Below are positions 26,126-35,294 of a stretch of DNA of 49,678 bases, one piece after another. The notes under the pieces are model-generated. The model was not told the origin of the DNA and ran no database searches. It was given only the letters and a program-made list of their open reading frames with translations. Origin of the DNA: an uncultured Clostridium sp. (GTDB lineage: Bacteria; Bacillota; Clostridia; TANB77; CAG-508); the NCBI GenBank assembly GCA_900552135.1, contig URYN01000012.1, positions 1 through 49,678 on the forward strand, read 5' to 3'. Position numbers and translations under genes: made by a program. Position 1 is the stretch's first letter. Every line of letters begins with the position of its first letter.

Positions 26126-27199
26126 TTATCTTATTTCATCAACCACAACATAATCTTTCTGTGATTTTGTTAAACTTGTTGCCATTCCTTGGCTTATTAA
26201 TACTGTGTCTTCTATTCTTACTCCAAACTTATCTGGAATGTATATTCCTGGTTCGTCTGTTACTACCATCTTGTTTTTTAATATAAAGTCAACTCGTGTG
26301 CTTGCATAAGGAAGCTCATGAATTTCTAATCCGACTCCATGACCTAAAGCATGTATTAAATCATATCCGTTTAGTTTGAAGTCGTTTTGTACCATTCTGC
26401 TAACTATTTTTAGGTTTACTCCCTCTTTCATTTCGTTTATGGCTTGTTTTTGATTTTTTAGTACTAATTCATAAACTGGCTTTATTTCTTCTGGCACATA
26501 TCCCGCAAATATTGTTCTTGTCATATCTGAGCAATAGCCTTTGTATTTGCATCCCATGTCTATTGTAATTGGGTCGCCCGCTTCTATTTTTTTATCACTT
26601 GGTATTGCATGTGGTTTTGATGAATTTTTTCCTGACGCAACTATTGTGCTAAATGCAACATCGTCTGCTCCATGGCCTATAAAGAATTCATCTATTTCCT
26701 TTGCAATTTGTTTTTCTGTTAATCCAATTTTTATAAAGCTTTTCAAATGTTCAAAACAGTCGTCTGTAATTCTACAAGCTTTTAGAATAAGGTCTATTTC
26801 TTCTGGATCTTTTATCATTCTTTGCTTTTCAATTATACCTTCTGTTTCTTCCAAGCTATTTATCTTGTATCTATGCATAAAATCCTTGTATTTTGCATAA
26901 GTAACATATTCTTCTTCAAAGCCTACTTTTTCACAGAATAGGAAGAAATTCTCGTAGTCGTCTTTTGATAAATCTTTCATGTCGAAGACAACGATTTCAT
27001 CATTTAATGTAAGTGTATTGTTTACATCTTCCACATATCTTCCATCTGTAATATAAATATTTTCCTTTGGAGTAATTAAGAATACTCCTTCAGCGTCAAT
27101 TCCAGTTAAATACTTTACATTTATAGGATTTGAAATTATTATTCCTTGTAAATCTAGCATTTTTATTTTATCTCTTAACCAGCGAATATTATTGTTCAT
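26126..27199 (-). CDS. Xaa-Pro aminopeptidase (M24 family)
   Basis: A 357-aa 'pita-bread' metallopeptidase that removes an N-terminal residue preceding proline. The N-terminal creatinase-like domain spans about 1-125. The M24 catalytic domain (about 130-350) has the five metal ligands in ITIDMGCKYKGYCSDMTRT (two Asp), ALGHGVGLEIHE (His), VVTDEPGIY (Glu) and GVRIEDT (Glu), all intact. The ATG at 27197-27199 is preceded by GGTGG; the open frame extends four codons further. It is upstream of efp on the same strand. Confidence 0.94.
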   Translation of the reverse strand: MNNNIRWLRDKIKMLDLQGIIISNPINVKYLTGIDAEGVFLITPKENIYITDGRYVEDVNNTLTLNDEIVVFDMKDLSKDDYENFFLFCEKVGFEEEYVTYAKYKDFMHRYKINSLEETEGIIEKQRMIKDPEEIDLILKACRITDDCFEHLKSFIKIGLTEKQIAKEIDEFFIGHGADDVAFSTIVASGKNSSKPHAIPSDKKIEAGDPITIDMGCKYKGYCSDMTRTIFAGYVPEEIKPVYELVLKNQKQAINEMKEGVNLKIVSRMVQNDFKLNGYDLIHALGHGVGLEIHELPYASTRVDFILKNKMVVTDEPGIYIPDKFGVRIEDTVLISQGMATSLTKSQKDYVVVDEIR

Positions 27200-27321
27200 A
27201 GATACCACCATTCTATTTTCATTTATTATATTATTTTCTATTAGTTTTACTACTTATTTGTTATTCTTATTGTTGCTATTCTTATATTTTGCAAATTTTT
27301 TCTTCCTTGTTTACGCAATTT

Positions 27322-27394
27322 AACAAGCTGTATGTTCCGTAATTGCTGTCATTTTTTTTATTAGAGCAAGTCTCAATTACAAGCTATATGTTCC
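27322..27394. repeat. Short near-direct repeat of the prepilin peptidase gene 3' end
   Basis: TACAAGCTATATGTTCC at 27378-27394 (end of the coding region) recurs as AACAAGCTGTATGTTCC at 27322-27338, 56 bases downstream of it in gene direction. Confidence 0.6.
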
Positions 27395-28111
27395 AAGTGT
27401 GAATATGTTAAGCATTATTATTAAAAGTGTCGAGAATGGAACAAACATTGCAATCAGTGTTGCAATTACTATAAAAGGTCCAAAAGGTATGTATTCTCCT
27501 CCTGTTTTTCTCTTTGCTATTATTAGTGCTACTCCAATTATTGCACCTAGCAAGAATGAAATTAGAGATATTATTATTGTTGTACGCCACCCGAAGAATA
27601 GTCCTAATGCTCCCATAAATTTAACATCGCCAAAACCCATTGCTTCTTTGCCTGCTATCAAGCTTCCTACCCAAGTTATAAATAGGAAAAGTCCTGCACC
27701 AACTACCATTCCAAGTAGCATATCGACTGCAATATTTATGTTTATAATTCCTTCTATAAATGTGTAAACAAGTCCAACTTCAAATATTGTTAAGTTTAAT
27801 CTGTTCGGAATTATTTTAAATTTGTAATCTATTACTAGTGCAATTATTAGCATTGGTATCAGTAATAAGTCCGCGAGCGTTTTTATACTCATTCCATACA
27901 TGAACAGAACTGCAACATAGAGTATTGCTGTAACCACCATATACAAATATCTTGGTTTCTCATTTTTTAGATATATTGTAAAAAATTCTCTTACAAAAAC
28001 TTTTTTATAGTCTGGCATTCTTAGCACACACCATGAAGAAAATTGTCCCACAGCAAGTCCTATTAGTCCAACCAGCAAATAGTATAATATATTAATATTA
28101 TTTATATACAT
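27377..28111 (-). CDS. Prepilin peptidase (A24 family)
   Basis: A 244-aa inner-membrane aspartic protease with about seven helices. The two catalytic Asp are in ALVIDYKFKIIPNRL and GFGDVKFMG (GxGD motif). It cleaves class III signal peptides of type IV pilins and pseudopilins, so the prepilin-like protein starting at 124 is a possible substrate. The zinc-binding four-Cys loop of larger PilD enzymes is absent, as is usual for shorter A24 proteins in Bacillota. The ATG has AGAGGT upstream. Its last codons are partly duplicated downstream (27322-27338). Confidence 0.9.
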   Translation of the reverse strand: MYINNINILYYLLVGLIGLAVGQFSSWCVLRMPDYKKVFVREFFTIYLKNEKPRYLYMVVTAILYVAVLFMYGMSIKTLADLLLIPMLIIALVIDYKFKIIPNRLNLTIFEVGLVYTFIEGIININIAVDMLLGMVVGAGLFLFITWVGSLIAGKEAMGFGDVKFMGALGLFFGWRTTIIISLISFLLGAIIGVALIIAKRKTGGEYIPFGPFIVIATLIAMFVPFSTLLIIMLNIFTLGTYSL

Positions 28112-28183
28112 TTCATTACCTCTTCTTTTGTCTTTTAATATTATTCAAAATTTTCATTTATTTGATTTTCAAATATTTTAGCT

Positions 28184-28690
28184 TCAATCTTTCTTTTCAT
28201 TAGTTTTCAAATATTTTTTTAGGATTCTTCTTTCAAACATTCTGTTAATTTTCGTAACTAAAATATCATTTTCGTTTATTGGTTCTACTAGTATGGAATA
28301 CATTCCGCTTCTGTTTGCTCCCCATACATCTGTCATAACTTGATCACCTATAACAGCTATTTCTTTGCTGTCTTCAATTTTCAATATTGCTTTTGCCTTG
28401 TTGAATCCAAATTTTAATGGTTTCTTTGCAAAATACACATAAGGAATGTCTAGCAATTTTGACATTTTTTCAGCCTTCTTTTTGCTGTTCGTGTTTGATA
28501 AAATGCAAAATTTTATGTTCTTGCTCTTTGCTTCTTCTACCCACTTTTCTAAACCTTGAACAATGTTGTTCTTATGGTCAAGTAGCGTGTTGTCAATGTC
28601 TAGAAGCACTCCTTTTATATTATTTTTTAATAAAAAATCTATATTTATATCAATAATACTTTTAAAGTAGCTCTTAGGATAAAATTTCAT
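28184..28690 (-). CDS. YqeG family HAD IIIA-type phosphatase
   Basis: A 168-aa HAD-superfamily hydrolase. Motif I LLDIDNTLLDH (about 36-46) has the nucleophile Asp and acid/base Asp; motif II is ILSNTNSKKK; motif III and IV are AIVIGDQVMTDVWGAN-like (IAVIGDQVMTDVWGANRSG). This is the YqeG pattern. The substrate is not certain; related proteins dephosphorylate phosphatidylglycerophosphate. An excellent AGGAGGT precedes the ATG. First gene of the yqeG-pilD-pepP-efp set. Confidence 0.93.
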   Translation of the reverse strand: MKFYPKSYFKSIIDINIDFLLKNNIKGVLLDIDNTLLDHKNNIVQGLEKWVEEAKSKNIKFCILSNTNSKKKAEKMSKLLDIPYVYFAKKPLKFGFNKAKAILKIEDSKEIAVIGDQVMTDVWGANRSGMYSILVEPINENDILVTKINRMFERRILKKYLKTNEKKD

Positions 28691-28747
28691 TTTGACCTCC
28701 TAGTATTAGCTACTTTATATTATCAATAAGAGTGGTAAATGTCAAGA

Positions 28748-29509
28748 TTATTTGCAGAATCTGTGCTTACCAATTGTAATTACATGTGGTCTTGACCAAA
28801 TCCATTTATTGGTTGCAGTTGCAGGATTAAAATAGTAAATGGCTCCATAGCATGGGTCCCAGCCGTTTAGAGCATCTCTTGCAGCATTATATGCTGTTTG
28901 GTTTGGTGTTAAATTTATCTGTCCATCTGAAACCGCCGTGAATGCACCAGGCTGATAAATTACACCTGCTATTGTATTTGGAAATGAACTGCTCTTTACT
29001 CTATTTAATATAACTGCAGCAACTGCTACTTGCCCTGCGTAAGGTTCTCCCCTTGCCTCACTATACACTGCTCTTGCAAGTAAATTTAAATCACTAGAAT
29101 TGGTGCTATTACTTGAACTTGAGTTTCCACTAGAATTAAATATTCCCATTGCTTCCAATGTTTTTTTACCAGCTATTCCATCTACAGTTAGTCCATTTTT
29201 TCTTTGAAAATATTTTACTGCCGCAAGTGTTTCTGAACCATAAATTCCATCTATACTTCCATTGTAATATCCCCATCTTTTTAATTTTGTTTGAATTTGC
29301 GTTACTTCTGATCCTCTTGAGCCATACTTTGATAAAGCAAATATGTCGTTATTGCTAAAGAATATGTTATATACAATAAAAATAATGAATAATACTGCTA
29401 TTATTGCAATATGCTTTTTTTCTATTTTTCTTCTCATATTCTTTTTTATTTTTAAAATTTTATCTTTGTTCTCATTTTTCAAAATCTTTTCTTTCCAATT
29501 TTTAAACAT
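28748..29509 (-). CDS. SleB-like spore cortex-lytic/cell wall hydrolase
   Basis: A 253-aa protein with an N-terminal membrane anchor (about 28-50) and a PG_binding_1 repeat (about 60-120, YGSRGSEVTQIQTKLKRWGY...DGIAGKKTLEAMG). After a Ser/Asn-rich linker comes a SleB (Hydrolase_2) domain (about 140-253). The catalytic Glu is in YSEARGEPYAGQVAVAAVILNR. Such lytic transglycosylases break down spore cortex in germination or act on the vegetative wall. The ATG at 29507-29509 has GAGGTG upstream, and the GTG at 29521 that opens the frame is part of that ribosome binding site. It follows fhs. Confidence 0.92.
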   Translation of the reverse strand: MFKNWKEKILKNENKDKILKIKKNMRRKIEKKHIAIIAVLFIIFIVYNIFFSNNDIFALSKYGSRGSEVTQIQTKLKRWGYYNGSIDGIYGSETLAAVKYFQRKNGLTVDGIAGKKTLEAMGIFNSSGNSSSSNSTNSSDLNLLARAVYSEARGEPYAGQVAVAAVILNRVKSSSFPNTIAGVIYQPGAFTAVSDGQINLTPNQTAYNAARDALNGWDPCYGAIYYFNPATATNKWIWSRPHVITIGKHRFCK

Positions 29510-29562
29510 AGAAAAATTCACCTCTTAAAGTTATTATTCCTTTAATTGGTGAATTTATGCAT

Positions 29563-31227
29563 TTAGAATATTCCCATTATGTTTCCGTCTTCGTCTATAT
29601 CTATTTTTTCTGCAGATGGAATTCTTGGAAGTCCTGGCATTGTCATTATTTTTCCTGTTTTTACAACAATGAATTCGGCTCCTGTTTTTAGTTCTACATC
29701 GCTTACATGTATTGAGAAAGGTTCTTTACATTCTAGATTCTTTGGATCATCTGAAAAAGAATATTGCGTTTTTGCAATGCAGACTGGTAATTTTGAATAT
29801 TCCGATTTTTCTATTTTCTTTATTTTTTCCATGGCTTCGTCTGTATATTCAACTTTTTCTGCACCATATATTTTTGTTGCAATCTTTTCAATTTTTTCTG
29901 TAAGAGTATCTTCGTCTTCATAAGCATACTTGAAATTTTCTGTCCTTGATGCACATTTTACAATTTTTTCTGCTATTTCTACTGCTCCGATACTTCCTTT
30001 TTCATGACTTTCAACAAGACTCATCTCTACATCTTGATTTTTCAAGTTTTTTTGCAATTCTTCTATTTCTGCTTCAGTATCTGTATCAAATCTATTAATT
30101 GCAACGATTACACTCAACCCATAAACATTTTTTATATTTTCTATGTGTCTGTTTAAATTTCTAATTCCACTTTTTAAAGCTTCTATGTTTTCATTTTTTA
30201 TATCTTCTTTTGGCTGGCCACCATGATATTTTAAGGCTCTTATTGTTGCAACAATAACAACTGCATCAGGCTTTAATCCTGCTTTTCTGCATTTTATGTC
30301 TAGGAATTTTTCTGCTCCTAAGTCAGAACCAAAACCAGCTTCAGTTATTGTATAATCTGCTAATTTCATTGCTGTTTTTGTTGCTATAACACTATTGCAA
30401 CCATGCGCTATATTTGCAAATGGTCCGCCATGAATTATAGCAGGAGTATGTTCAAGTGTTTGAACAAGATTTGGTTTTATCGCGTCTTTTAAAAGCACTG
30501 TTAATGCTCCTTCGGCATGCAAATCTTTTGCATAAATCGGTTCATCACTATTATTATATCCAACCGTAATGTTGCCAATTCTTCTTTTTAAATCTTGTAG
30601 ATTTTCTGCTAAACATAGAATAGCCATTATTTCTGATGCAACCGATATGTCGAATCCATCTTCTCTTGGAACTATGTTCTTCTCTCCTGAAAGTCCAGTT
30701 TGAATTTTTCTAAGTTGTCTATCGTTTAAATCCACACATCTCTTCCAAGTAACTTTTTTGAATCCTAATTCATTTCCGAAGTATATGTGATTGTCTATCA
30801 TCGCTGAAAGCAAGTCATTTGCTGATGTTATTGCATGAATGTCTCCTGTAAAGTGCAAATTTATATCTTCCATCGGTGCAACTTGAGCATGTCCTCCACC
30901 AGTTGCACCCCCTTTAATTCCAAAAACGGGTCCAAGAGATGGTTCTCTTAATGCAAGTATTGATTTTTCTCCAATTCTTTTCAAACCATCAGCTATTGCT
31001 ATTGCCATGGTTGTTTTTCCTTCTCCTAATGGAGTTGGATTTATTGAGGTTACTAATATAAGTTTTCCATTTTCCTTATCTTTTAGTCTTTCAAGAAGAG
31101 CCTTATTATCAATCTTGGCTTTATATCTACCATAAATCTCTATCTCGTCTTCTTTTATTCCTATATTTTCTGCAATTTTATCTATTTTTTCTAATTCGGT
31201 ATTTCTTGCAATTTCTATATCTTCCAT
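29563..31227 (-). CDS. fhs: Formate--tetrahydrofolate ligase
   Basis: A 554-aa ATP-dependent enzyme that makes 10-formyl-tetrahydrofolate from formate, feeding purine and one-carbon metabolism. The P-loop is PTPLGEGKTT (about 60-70). Other family blocks are REPSLGPVFGIKGGATGGGHAQV, FTGDIHAI, TEAGFGSDLGAEKF and TMPGLPRIPSA at the C-terminus. Length is normal (about 555). The ATG at 31225-31227 has AAAGGAGGT upstream; ten more codons upstream are open. It overlaps the DUF212 gene only if that longer frame is used. Confidence 0.97.
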   Translation of the reverse strand: MEDIEIARNTELEKIDKIAENIGIKEDEIEIYGRYKAKIDNKALLERLKDKENGKLILVTSINPTPLGEGKTTMAIAIADGLKRIGEKSILALREPSLGPVFGIKGGATGGGHAQVAPMEDINLHFTGDIHAITSANDLLSAMIDNHIYFGNELGFKKVTWKRCVDLNDRQLRKIQTGLSGEKNIVPREDGFDISVASEIMAILCLAENLQDLKRRIGNITVGYNNSDEPIYAKDLHAEGALTVLLKDAIKPNLVQTLEHTPAIIHGGPFANIAHGCNSVIATKTAMKLADYTITEAGFGSDLGAEKFLDIKCRKAGLKPDAVVIVATIRALKYHGGQPKEDIKNENIEALKSGIRNLNRHIENIKNVYGLSVIVAINRFDTDTEAEIEELQKNLKNQDVEMSLVESHEKGSIGAVEIAEKIVKCASRTENFKYAYEDEDTLTEKIEKIATKIYGAEKVEYTDEAMEKIKKIEKSEYSKLPVCIAKTQYSFSDDPKNLECKEPFSIHVSDVELKTGAEFIVVKTGKIMTMPGLPRIPSAEKIDIDEDGNIMGIF

Positions 31228-31249
31228 CTTAGCGACCTCCTTTATAATA

Positions 31250-31681
31250 TTAAGCAATCAAGCCTACAATAAATCCTATTAATGCTCCAACTAAAACTTG
31301 TGTTGGTGTATGTCCCAAAAGTTCTTCAAGCTTTTCATTTACCTGCAAAGTTGTAGGCCCTTTTGTATTTACAATTTCATTTAAAATATGAGCTTGCTTT
31401 CCGGCAGCACGTCTAACACCGCACGCGTCATACATTACAACAAATGCAAAGAAAAATGCTAATGCAAATATCGGTGAACTTATTCCTTCACTCTTCCCAA
31501 TCATTGTTGCAACAACCACCACAACTCCTGAATGAGCACTTGGCATTCCTCCAGCACCCACTATTCTTTTAAAGTTGAATTGCTTTATTGTTACTAGGTC
31601 CCAAATTACTTTAAAAGCTTGTATGCAAAACCATAAAACAAATGGTACTATTAAAAATTTATATTGTGTATAAAAATTCAT
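31250..31681 (-). CDS. DUF212 divergent PAP2 family membrane protein
   Basis: A 143-aa membrane protein with four helices. GAGGMPSAHSG, YDACGVRRAAGKQA and LGHTPTQVLVGALIG match DUF212 (YuiD type), distant relatives of PAP2 lipid phosphatases that keep the Ser-His (PSAHS) and His-Thr-Pro motifs. The substrate is unknown, possibly an isoprenoid or lipid pyrophosphate. AGAGGAG precedes the ATG. It lies ten bases after xseB. Confidence 0.93.
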   Translation of the reverse strand: MNFYTQYKFLIVPFVLWFCIQAFKVIWDLVTIKQFNFKRIVGAGGMPSAHSGVVVVVATMIGKSEGISSPIFALAFFFAFVVMYDACGVRRAAGKQAHILNEIVNTKGPTTLQVNEKLEELLGHTPTQVLVGALIGFIVGLIA

Positions 31682-31690
31682 AATTCTCCT

Positions 31691-31951
31691 CTATTCATCC
31701 TTTGGAATAAAATCTTCCTCTGCCAAATCGTTTCCATTATTAATTAGTATTGTTATTTTCTTTTCAGCAGATTCCAAGAAGTCGTTGCATTTCTTAGATA
31801 ATTTCATTCCTTCTTCAAATTTATTTACAGATTCATCTAAGCTTAAATTTCCTTTTTCAAGCTCATTTGCTATTGTTTCTAACTTTTGCATTGATTCTTC
31901 AAAATTCAAATTTTCTTCCATCTCTATATTCGCACAATTTTTATTGTGCAT
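31691..31951 (-). CDS. xseB: Exodeoxyribonuclease VII small subunit
   Basis: An 86-aa helical protein; NFEESMQKLETIANELEKGNLSLDESVNKFEEGMKL is the family core. XseB binds the XseA C-terminal helix, and together they degrade single-stranded DNA. Two starts are possible: ATG at 31951 (AAAGGA almost adjacent) or ATG at 31921 (MEENLNF). Between them lies a perfect hairpin GCACAAT-AAAA-ATTGTGC (about 31932-31949) that could cover the first start. The family core begins after the second Met, so that shorter form (76 aa) may be the true one. Confidence 0.92.
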   Translation of the reverse strand: MHNKNCANIEMEENLNFEESMQKLETIANELEKGNLSLDESVNKFEEGMKLSKKCNDFLESAEKKITILINNGNDLAEEDFIPKDE

Positions 31952-31957
31952 TCCTTT

Positions 31958-33148
31958 CTATTTAATTTTTGCTTGTTTTTCACCGTCTATCAGTCTTATT
32001 TTTACTTCATCATCTTTTTTCAAGTCTTCGACCGATTTTGCAATATTTCCATTTTGCGTTGTTACTATACTATATCCTCTAGATAATGTTTTTAATGGGC
32101 TTAATGAGTCAAGCCTTGCAACCTCTTTCACAAACTTTGTTCTTTCTTCTTTTAATTTTAAATTGATACTAGTTTGTAAAGATTTCACTTTCATATCAAC
32201 TACTATAAGTTTTTCGTTTATCTTTTGAGTTGGATTCTTGAAAGCTGGTCTAGCCATACACTTTTCATACGAAAGCCTCATTACTTCTATTTTTTTCTTT
32301 AGAGCATTTTTGTATCTGTTGTTATACTGCTCTAGAGTATATTTTACATCAGAAATATTTGCGACTGCAAGTTCAGCTGCAGCAGATGGTGTTGGAGCCC
32401 TTAAGTCTGCCACAAAGTCGGATATTGAAAAGTCTGTTTCATGACCTACTGCTGAAATAATTGGAATCTCGGAATCATATATTGCTCTTGCAACAATCTC
32501 CTCGTTAAATGGCCAAAGGTCTTCCAAAGAACCTCCACCTCTTCCAATTATTAATACATCAGCAAGATGATTTTCATTCATAAATTTTATTCCATTAGCT
32601 ATTTTTTCGGCTGCGCCAGGTCCTTGAACCGGAACCGGGTATAATCTAATATGCACATTTGGATTTCTTCTAGTACTTACGTTTATTATATCTCTTATAA
32701 CCGCACCAGTATTTGAAGTAAGAACTCCTATGGTATTGGGCATGAATGGGATTTTCTTTTTATGCGCCTCGTCGAATAATCCTTCTTTTTCTAAGTCTGC
32801 CTTTAATTTTTCATAAGCTTCATATAGGCTTCCTAGTCCATCTTGCCTCATTGCCTTGGCATAAATTTGATATACTCCATCTCTTTCAAATACAGAAACT
32901 GATCCCAGAATCATTACTTTCATTCCATCTTTTGGAACAAAATTCAAATGCATTGCATAACTTTTAAACATTACACATTTGATTAAAGAATTTTCATCTT
33001 TTAGAGTAAAATACTTATGACCTGTATAGTGATCTTTGAAATTTGAAATTTCACCTTTTACCAAAACATTATTCAAGAATTCATCCCCATCAACCTTGTC
33101 TTTGATGTATTTATTTAAATCTGTTACAGATATAGGATTATATTCCAT
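31958..33148 (-). CDS. xseA: Exodeoxyribonuclease VII large subunit
   Basis: A 396-aa protein: N-terminal OB fold (about 1-100, VKGEISNFKDHYTGHKYFTLKD), catalytic domain (about 120-320, IGRGGGSLEDLWPFNEE and SAVGHETDFSISDFVADLRAPTPSAAAEL) and a C-terminal coiled coil that carries XseB. The enzyme acts on single-stranded DNA in repair. AAAGGAAA lies upstream of the ATG. It is downstream of nusB across a 65-base gap with a GC-rich hairpin. Confidence 0.96.
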   Translation of the reverse strand: MEYNPISVTDLNKYIKDKVDGDEFLNNVLVKGEISNFKDHYTGHKYFTLKDENSLIKCVMFKSYAMHLNFVPKDGMKVMILGSVSVFERDGVYQIYAKAMRQDGLGSLYEAYEKLKADLEKEGLFDEAHKKKIPFMPNTIGVLTSNTGAVIRDIINVSTRRNPNVHIRLYPVPVQGPGAAEKIANGIKFMNENHLADVLIIGRGGGSLEDLWPFNEEIVARAIYDSEIPIISAVGHETDFSISDFVADLRAPTPSAAAELAVANISDVKYTLEQYNNRYKNALKKKIEVMRLSYEKCMARPAFKNPTQKINEKLIVVDMKVKSLQTSINLKLKEERTKFVKEVARLDSLSPLKTLSRGYSIVTTQNGNIAKSVEDLKKDDEVKIRLIDGEKQAKIK

Positions 33149-33164
33149 TTTTTGTTTCCTTTCT

Positions 33165-33212
33165 TTTGCAAAAATTTTCGCCCAAAAAGGGGCGTCCCTA
33201 TTGGGCGAAATA
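33165..33212 (-). terminator. Hairpin/terminator between nusB and xseA
   Basis: On the minus strand TTTCGCCCAA pairs with TTGGGCGAAA and is followed by ATTTTT. The GC-rich stem inside an operon may act as a partial terminator or processing site, reducing expression of xseA-xseB-fhs relative to nusB. Confidence 0.65.
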
Positions 33213-33213
33213 T

Positions 33214-33609
33214 TTATTCTACTACTTTTGCAAGTATTCCATTTACAAATGATGAAGATTGCTCTTCTCCATATTTCTTTGCAAGATTAACTGCTTCGTT
33301 AATAGCAATCTTGTATGGAATCTCTCCGTATTTTATTTCATATATAGCTAATTTTAATAAAGACAAATCTACTGTAGATATTCTATCTATAGTCCAGCCT
33401 GTTTTTAGATTTTTAGAGATAAGCTCTGTGATTTCCTCATCTTTTTCTTTTATTCCCTTTGCTATATCTTTTACATATTCTCTTACTTTACCATTTTCAA
33501 CTTCTGTTGAATCTAAAAATAATTTAACTTGTGATTTACTATTTTGATGTTGCAATTCTTGGCTATAAATATAGCAGAAAGCAAGCTCTCTTTTTGACAT
33601 TTCTTCCAT
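33214..33609 (-). CDS. nusB: Transcription antitermination factor NusB
   Basis: A 131-aa all-helical protein. REYVKDIAKGIKEKDEEITELI and the C-terminal block IAINEAVNLAKKYGEEQSSSFVNGILAKV are typical of NusB, which with NusE (S10) binds boxA RNA and supports antitermination of rRNA operons. AGGGGAAAATAA precedes the ATG. It belongs to the asp23-amaP-DUF2273-nusB-xseA operon, an order common in Clostridia. Confidence 0.95.
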   Translation of the reverse strand: MEEMSKRELAFCYIYSQELQHQNSKSQVKLFLDSTEVENGKVREYVKDIAKGIKEKDEEITELISKNLKTGWTIDRISTVDLSLLKLAIYEIKYGEIPYKIAINEAVNLAKKYGEEQSSSFVNGILAKVVE

Positions 33610-33692
33610 TTATTTTCCCCTACTAACATTGTGTTTTATTAAGACGTAAGCCAAGTAAGAAACTTGCAAAAGCTTCTATCTTGGCATTTTAT

Positions 33693-33896
33693 TTACAATC
33701 TATCTATAAAATTCTTTAATTTTTCTTTTACACTAGATTTATTATGTTGTATATAATTTCCTAAGTATAATCCAAAACAGATAAATACAATCCAAATTAT
33801 AAGGTCATATAAGCGAGTACATAATATTATAATAGCAATTATTGCTCCTATTAAAGCTCCACCGTAAGTTCTTAGAAATTTCTTTAATTCTTCCAT
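33693..33896 (-). CDS. DUF2273 small membrane protein
   Basis: A 67-aa protein with two closely spaced hydrophobic segments (about 12-30 and 32-50) and a basic tail. Small DUF2273 proteins sit next to asp23 and amaP in many Bacillota and are thought to belong to the same envelope-stress complex. Here it lies between amaP and nusB. The assignment rests on size, topology (GGALIGAIIAIIILC) and context. Confidence 0.85.
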   Translation of the reverse strand: MEELKKFLRTYGGALIGAIIAIIILCTRLYDLIIWIVFICFGLYLGNYIQHNKSSVKEKLKNFIDRL

Positions 33897-33936
33897 AATT
33901 TCTACACATTCCTTCCGTATTTATTTTAATAATATC

Positions 33937-34491
33937 TTAGTTTGCTTTATTTTCTTCCGGTTTTATCACATTTTTTACTCTTATATCAAGATTCTTTATA
34001 TCAACATCTAAAGATTTTTTTATAGCATCTTTTACTTTTACTTGTATGTTATTGCTTAGTTCTTTTATAACAGCATTATTAGACACTTCAAGTGTAAGTA
34101 TTATTGAAACATCATTATTAGAATCTAATATAATTTTAGATTGTTGGCTTTCAACTCCTTCAAAACTTGATACAACCGAATTTACCATGCTTGTTAATGT
34201 GTCTTTTGTTATTAATAGCTTGCCGTCTTCATTTTCAAGCAAAATTCCGTCTCTAAAGTTTTCTTCCTTTTCGTTAGATTCAAAAAATATTCCTTTTATA
34301 GCACCTAAAATTAGTACTACATTTATGCCTATTAAAACATTGCAAACCTTAGCATTACTTAGTGCATTAGTAACAATTACAAATACTGTTGTGCTATCTA
34401 TCCAGCCAACTATTGTAAAAATTGAAAGTACTGAAAATATTAAGATTAATGTTGAGAATAGGAATAAAATTAATTTATCTAAAAACTTCAT
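33937..34491 (-). CDS. amaP: Alkaline shock response membrane anchor protein AmaP
   Basis: A 184-aa protein with two N-terminal transmembrane helices (about 8-30 and 55-72) and a C-terminal cytoplasmic domain related to Asp23 (about 95-180). AmaP anchors Asp23 at the membrane in envelope-stress responses. It directly follows asp23, in the standard order. The C-terminal block ISIILTLEVSNNAVIKELSNNIQ-like sequence with VKNVIKPEE fits the family. Low sequence conservation limits certainty. Confidence 0.85.
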   Translation of the reverse strand: MKFLDKLILFLFSTLILIFSVLSIFTIVGWIDSTTVFVIVTNALSNAKVCNVLIGINVVLILGAIKGIFFESNEKEENFRDGILLENEDGKLLITKDTLTSMVNSVVSSFEGVESQQSKIILDSNNDVSIILTLEVSNNAVIKELSNNIQVKVKDAIKKSLDVDIKNLDIRVKNVIKPEENKAN

Positions 34492-34538
34492 TTTTTCGTA
34501 CCGTTCCTTCCTAATTATTGCCTCTATTATTAGTATAA

Positions 34539-34976
34539 TTATTTATCTTCTTCTGTTGTTTCTGTTTCCTTTGGATCTGAGCTTTCAGTATTTACACCTT
34601 GAACGTGTACATTAACGGCAACAACTTTTAATCCAGTCATTCCTTCTACTGCTGTTTTTACTCTGTTTTGAATATCAAATGCTATATCAGGTATTCTTGA
34701 ACCATATTCAACAATTATGTTTACGTCTATTTTTGTTTCTTTCTCTCCAACGTCAACTTTTATTCCTTTAGATAGATTTTTCTTTCCGCTTAGAACTTCT
34801 GATATTCCACCGGCAAATCCTCCTGCCATTGCAAATACTCCAGGAGCCTCTGAAACAGCTTTACCCGCTATAATAGCAACAACATCGTCTGCTATTTGTA
34901 TATTACTTGTTTCTCCTTCTGAATTTTCAACTGTTATTTCACTTTCGTTTTCTTGTAGTTTTTCTTCTTTATCCAT
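34539..34976 (-). CDS. Asp23/Gls24 family envelope stress response protein
   Basis: A 145-aa protein with an acidic N-terminus and the Asp23 core (about 22-125): IADDVVAIIAGKAVSEAPGV, GIKVDVGEKETKIDVNIIVEYG and VKTAVEGMTGLKVVAVNVHVQGV are diagnostic. Members polymerise at the membrane and respond to cell-wall stress. It is the first gene of a long operon with its own promoter at 35039-35067 and CGGAGG before the ATG. Confidence 0.95.
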   Translation of the reverse strand: MDKEEKLQENESEITVENSEGETSNIQIADDVVAIIAGKAVSEAPGVFAMAGGFAGGISEVLSGKKNLSKGIKVDVGEKETKIDVNIIVEYGSRIPDIAFDIQNRVKTAVEGMTGLKVVAVNVHVQGVNTESSDPKETETTEEDK

Positions 34977-35038
34977 AATGATACCTCCGTTTAAATTATT
35001 TTAAATAGTTTAATTCTATTTAATTAGTATACATTTAT

Positions 35039-35067
35039 AGTATATCAATTTATAACAAATTTTACAA
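35039..35067 (-). promoter_or_regulatory. Promoter of the asp23-amaP-nusB-xseA-fhs operon
   Basis: On the minus strand TTGTAA (35062-35067) and TATACT (35039-35044) are spaced by 17 bases, about 60 bases before the asp23 ATG. Confidence 0.6.
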
Positions 35068-35232
35068 GACTTTTTTCTAATTTCTAATAAAACTAGTCGC
35101 CTCATACAAATTGCATTTAATTTTAACTTTATAAAATTAGGATTCTTTAATTAACAGTTTTGTATAAAGTTATTTGCAAGTTCACTTGTGTTTTTGCATA
35201 AATTTCGTATTTAGCTTTTCATTTGACATCAC

Positions 35233-35261
35233 TTGTGTTTTATCTCTGAAAATGCTATAAT
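35233..35261 (+). promoter_or_regulatory. Promoter of mutS2
   Basis: TTGTGT (35233-35238), 17 bases, then an extended -10 (TGCTATAAT; hexamer 35256-35261). Transcription would start about 27 bases before the ATG. Confidence 0.65.
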
Positions 35262-35294
35262 TTAGTATAGTTTATTTAATTTTAGAGGTTAATT

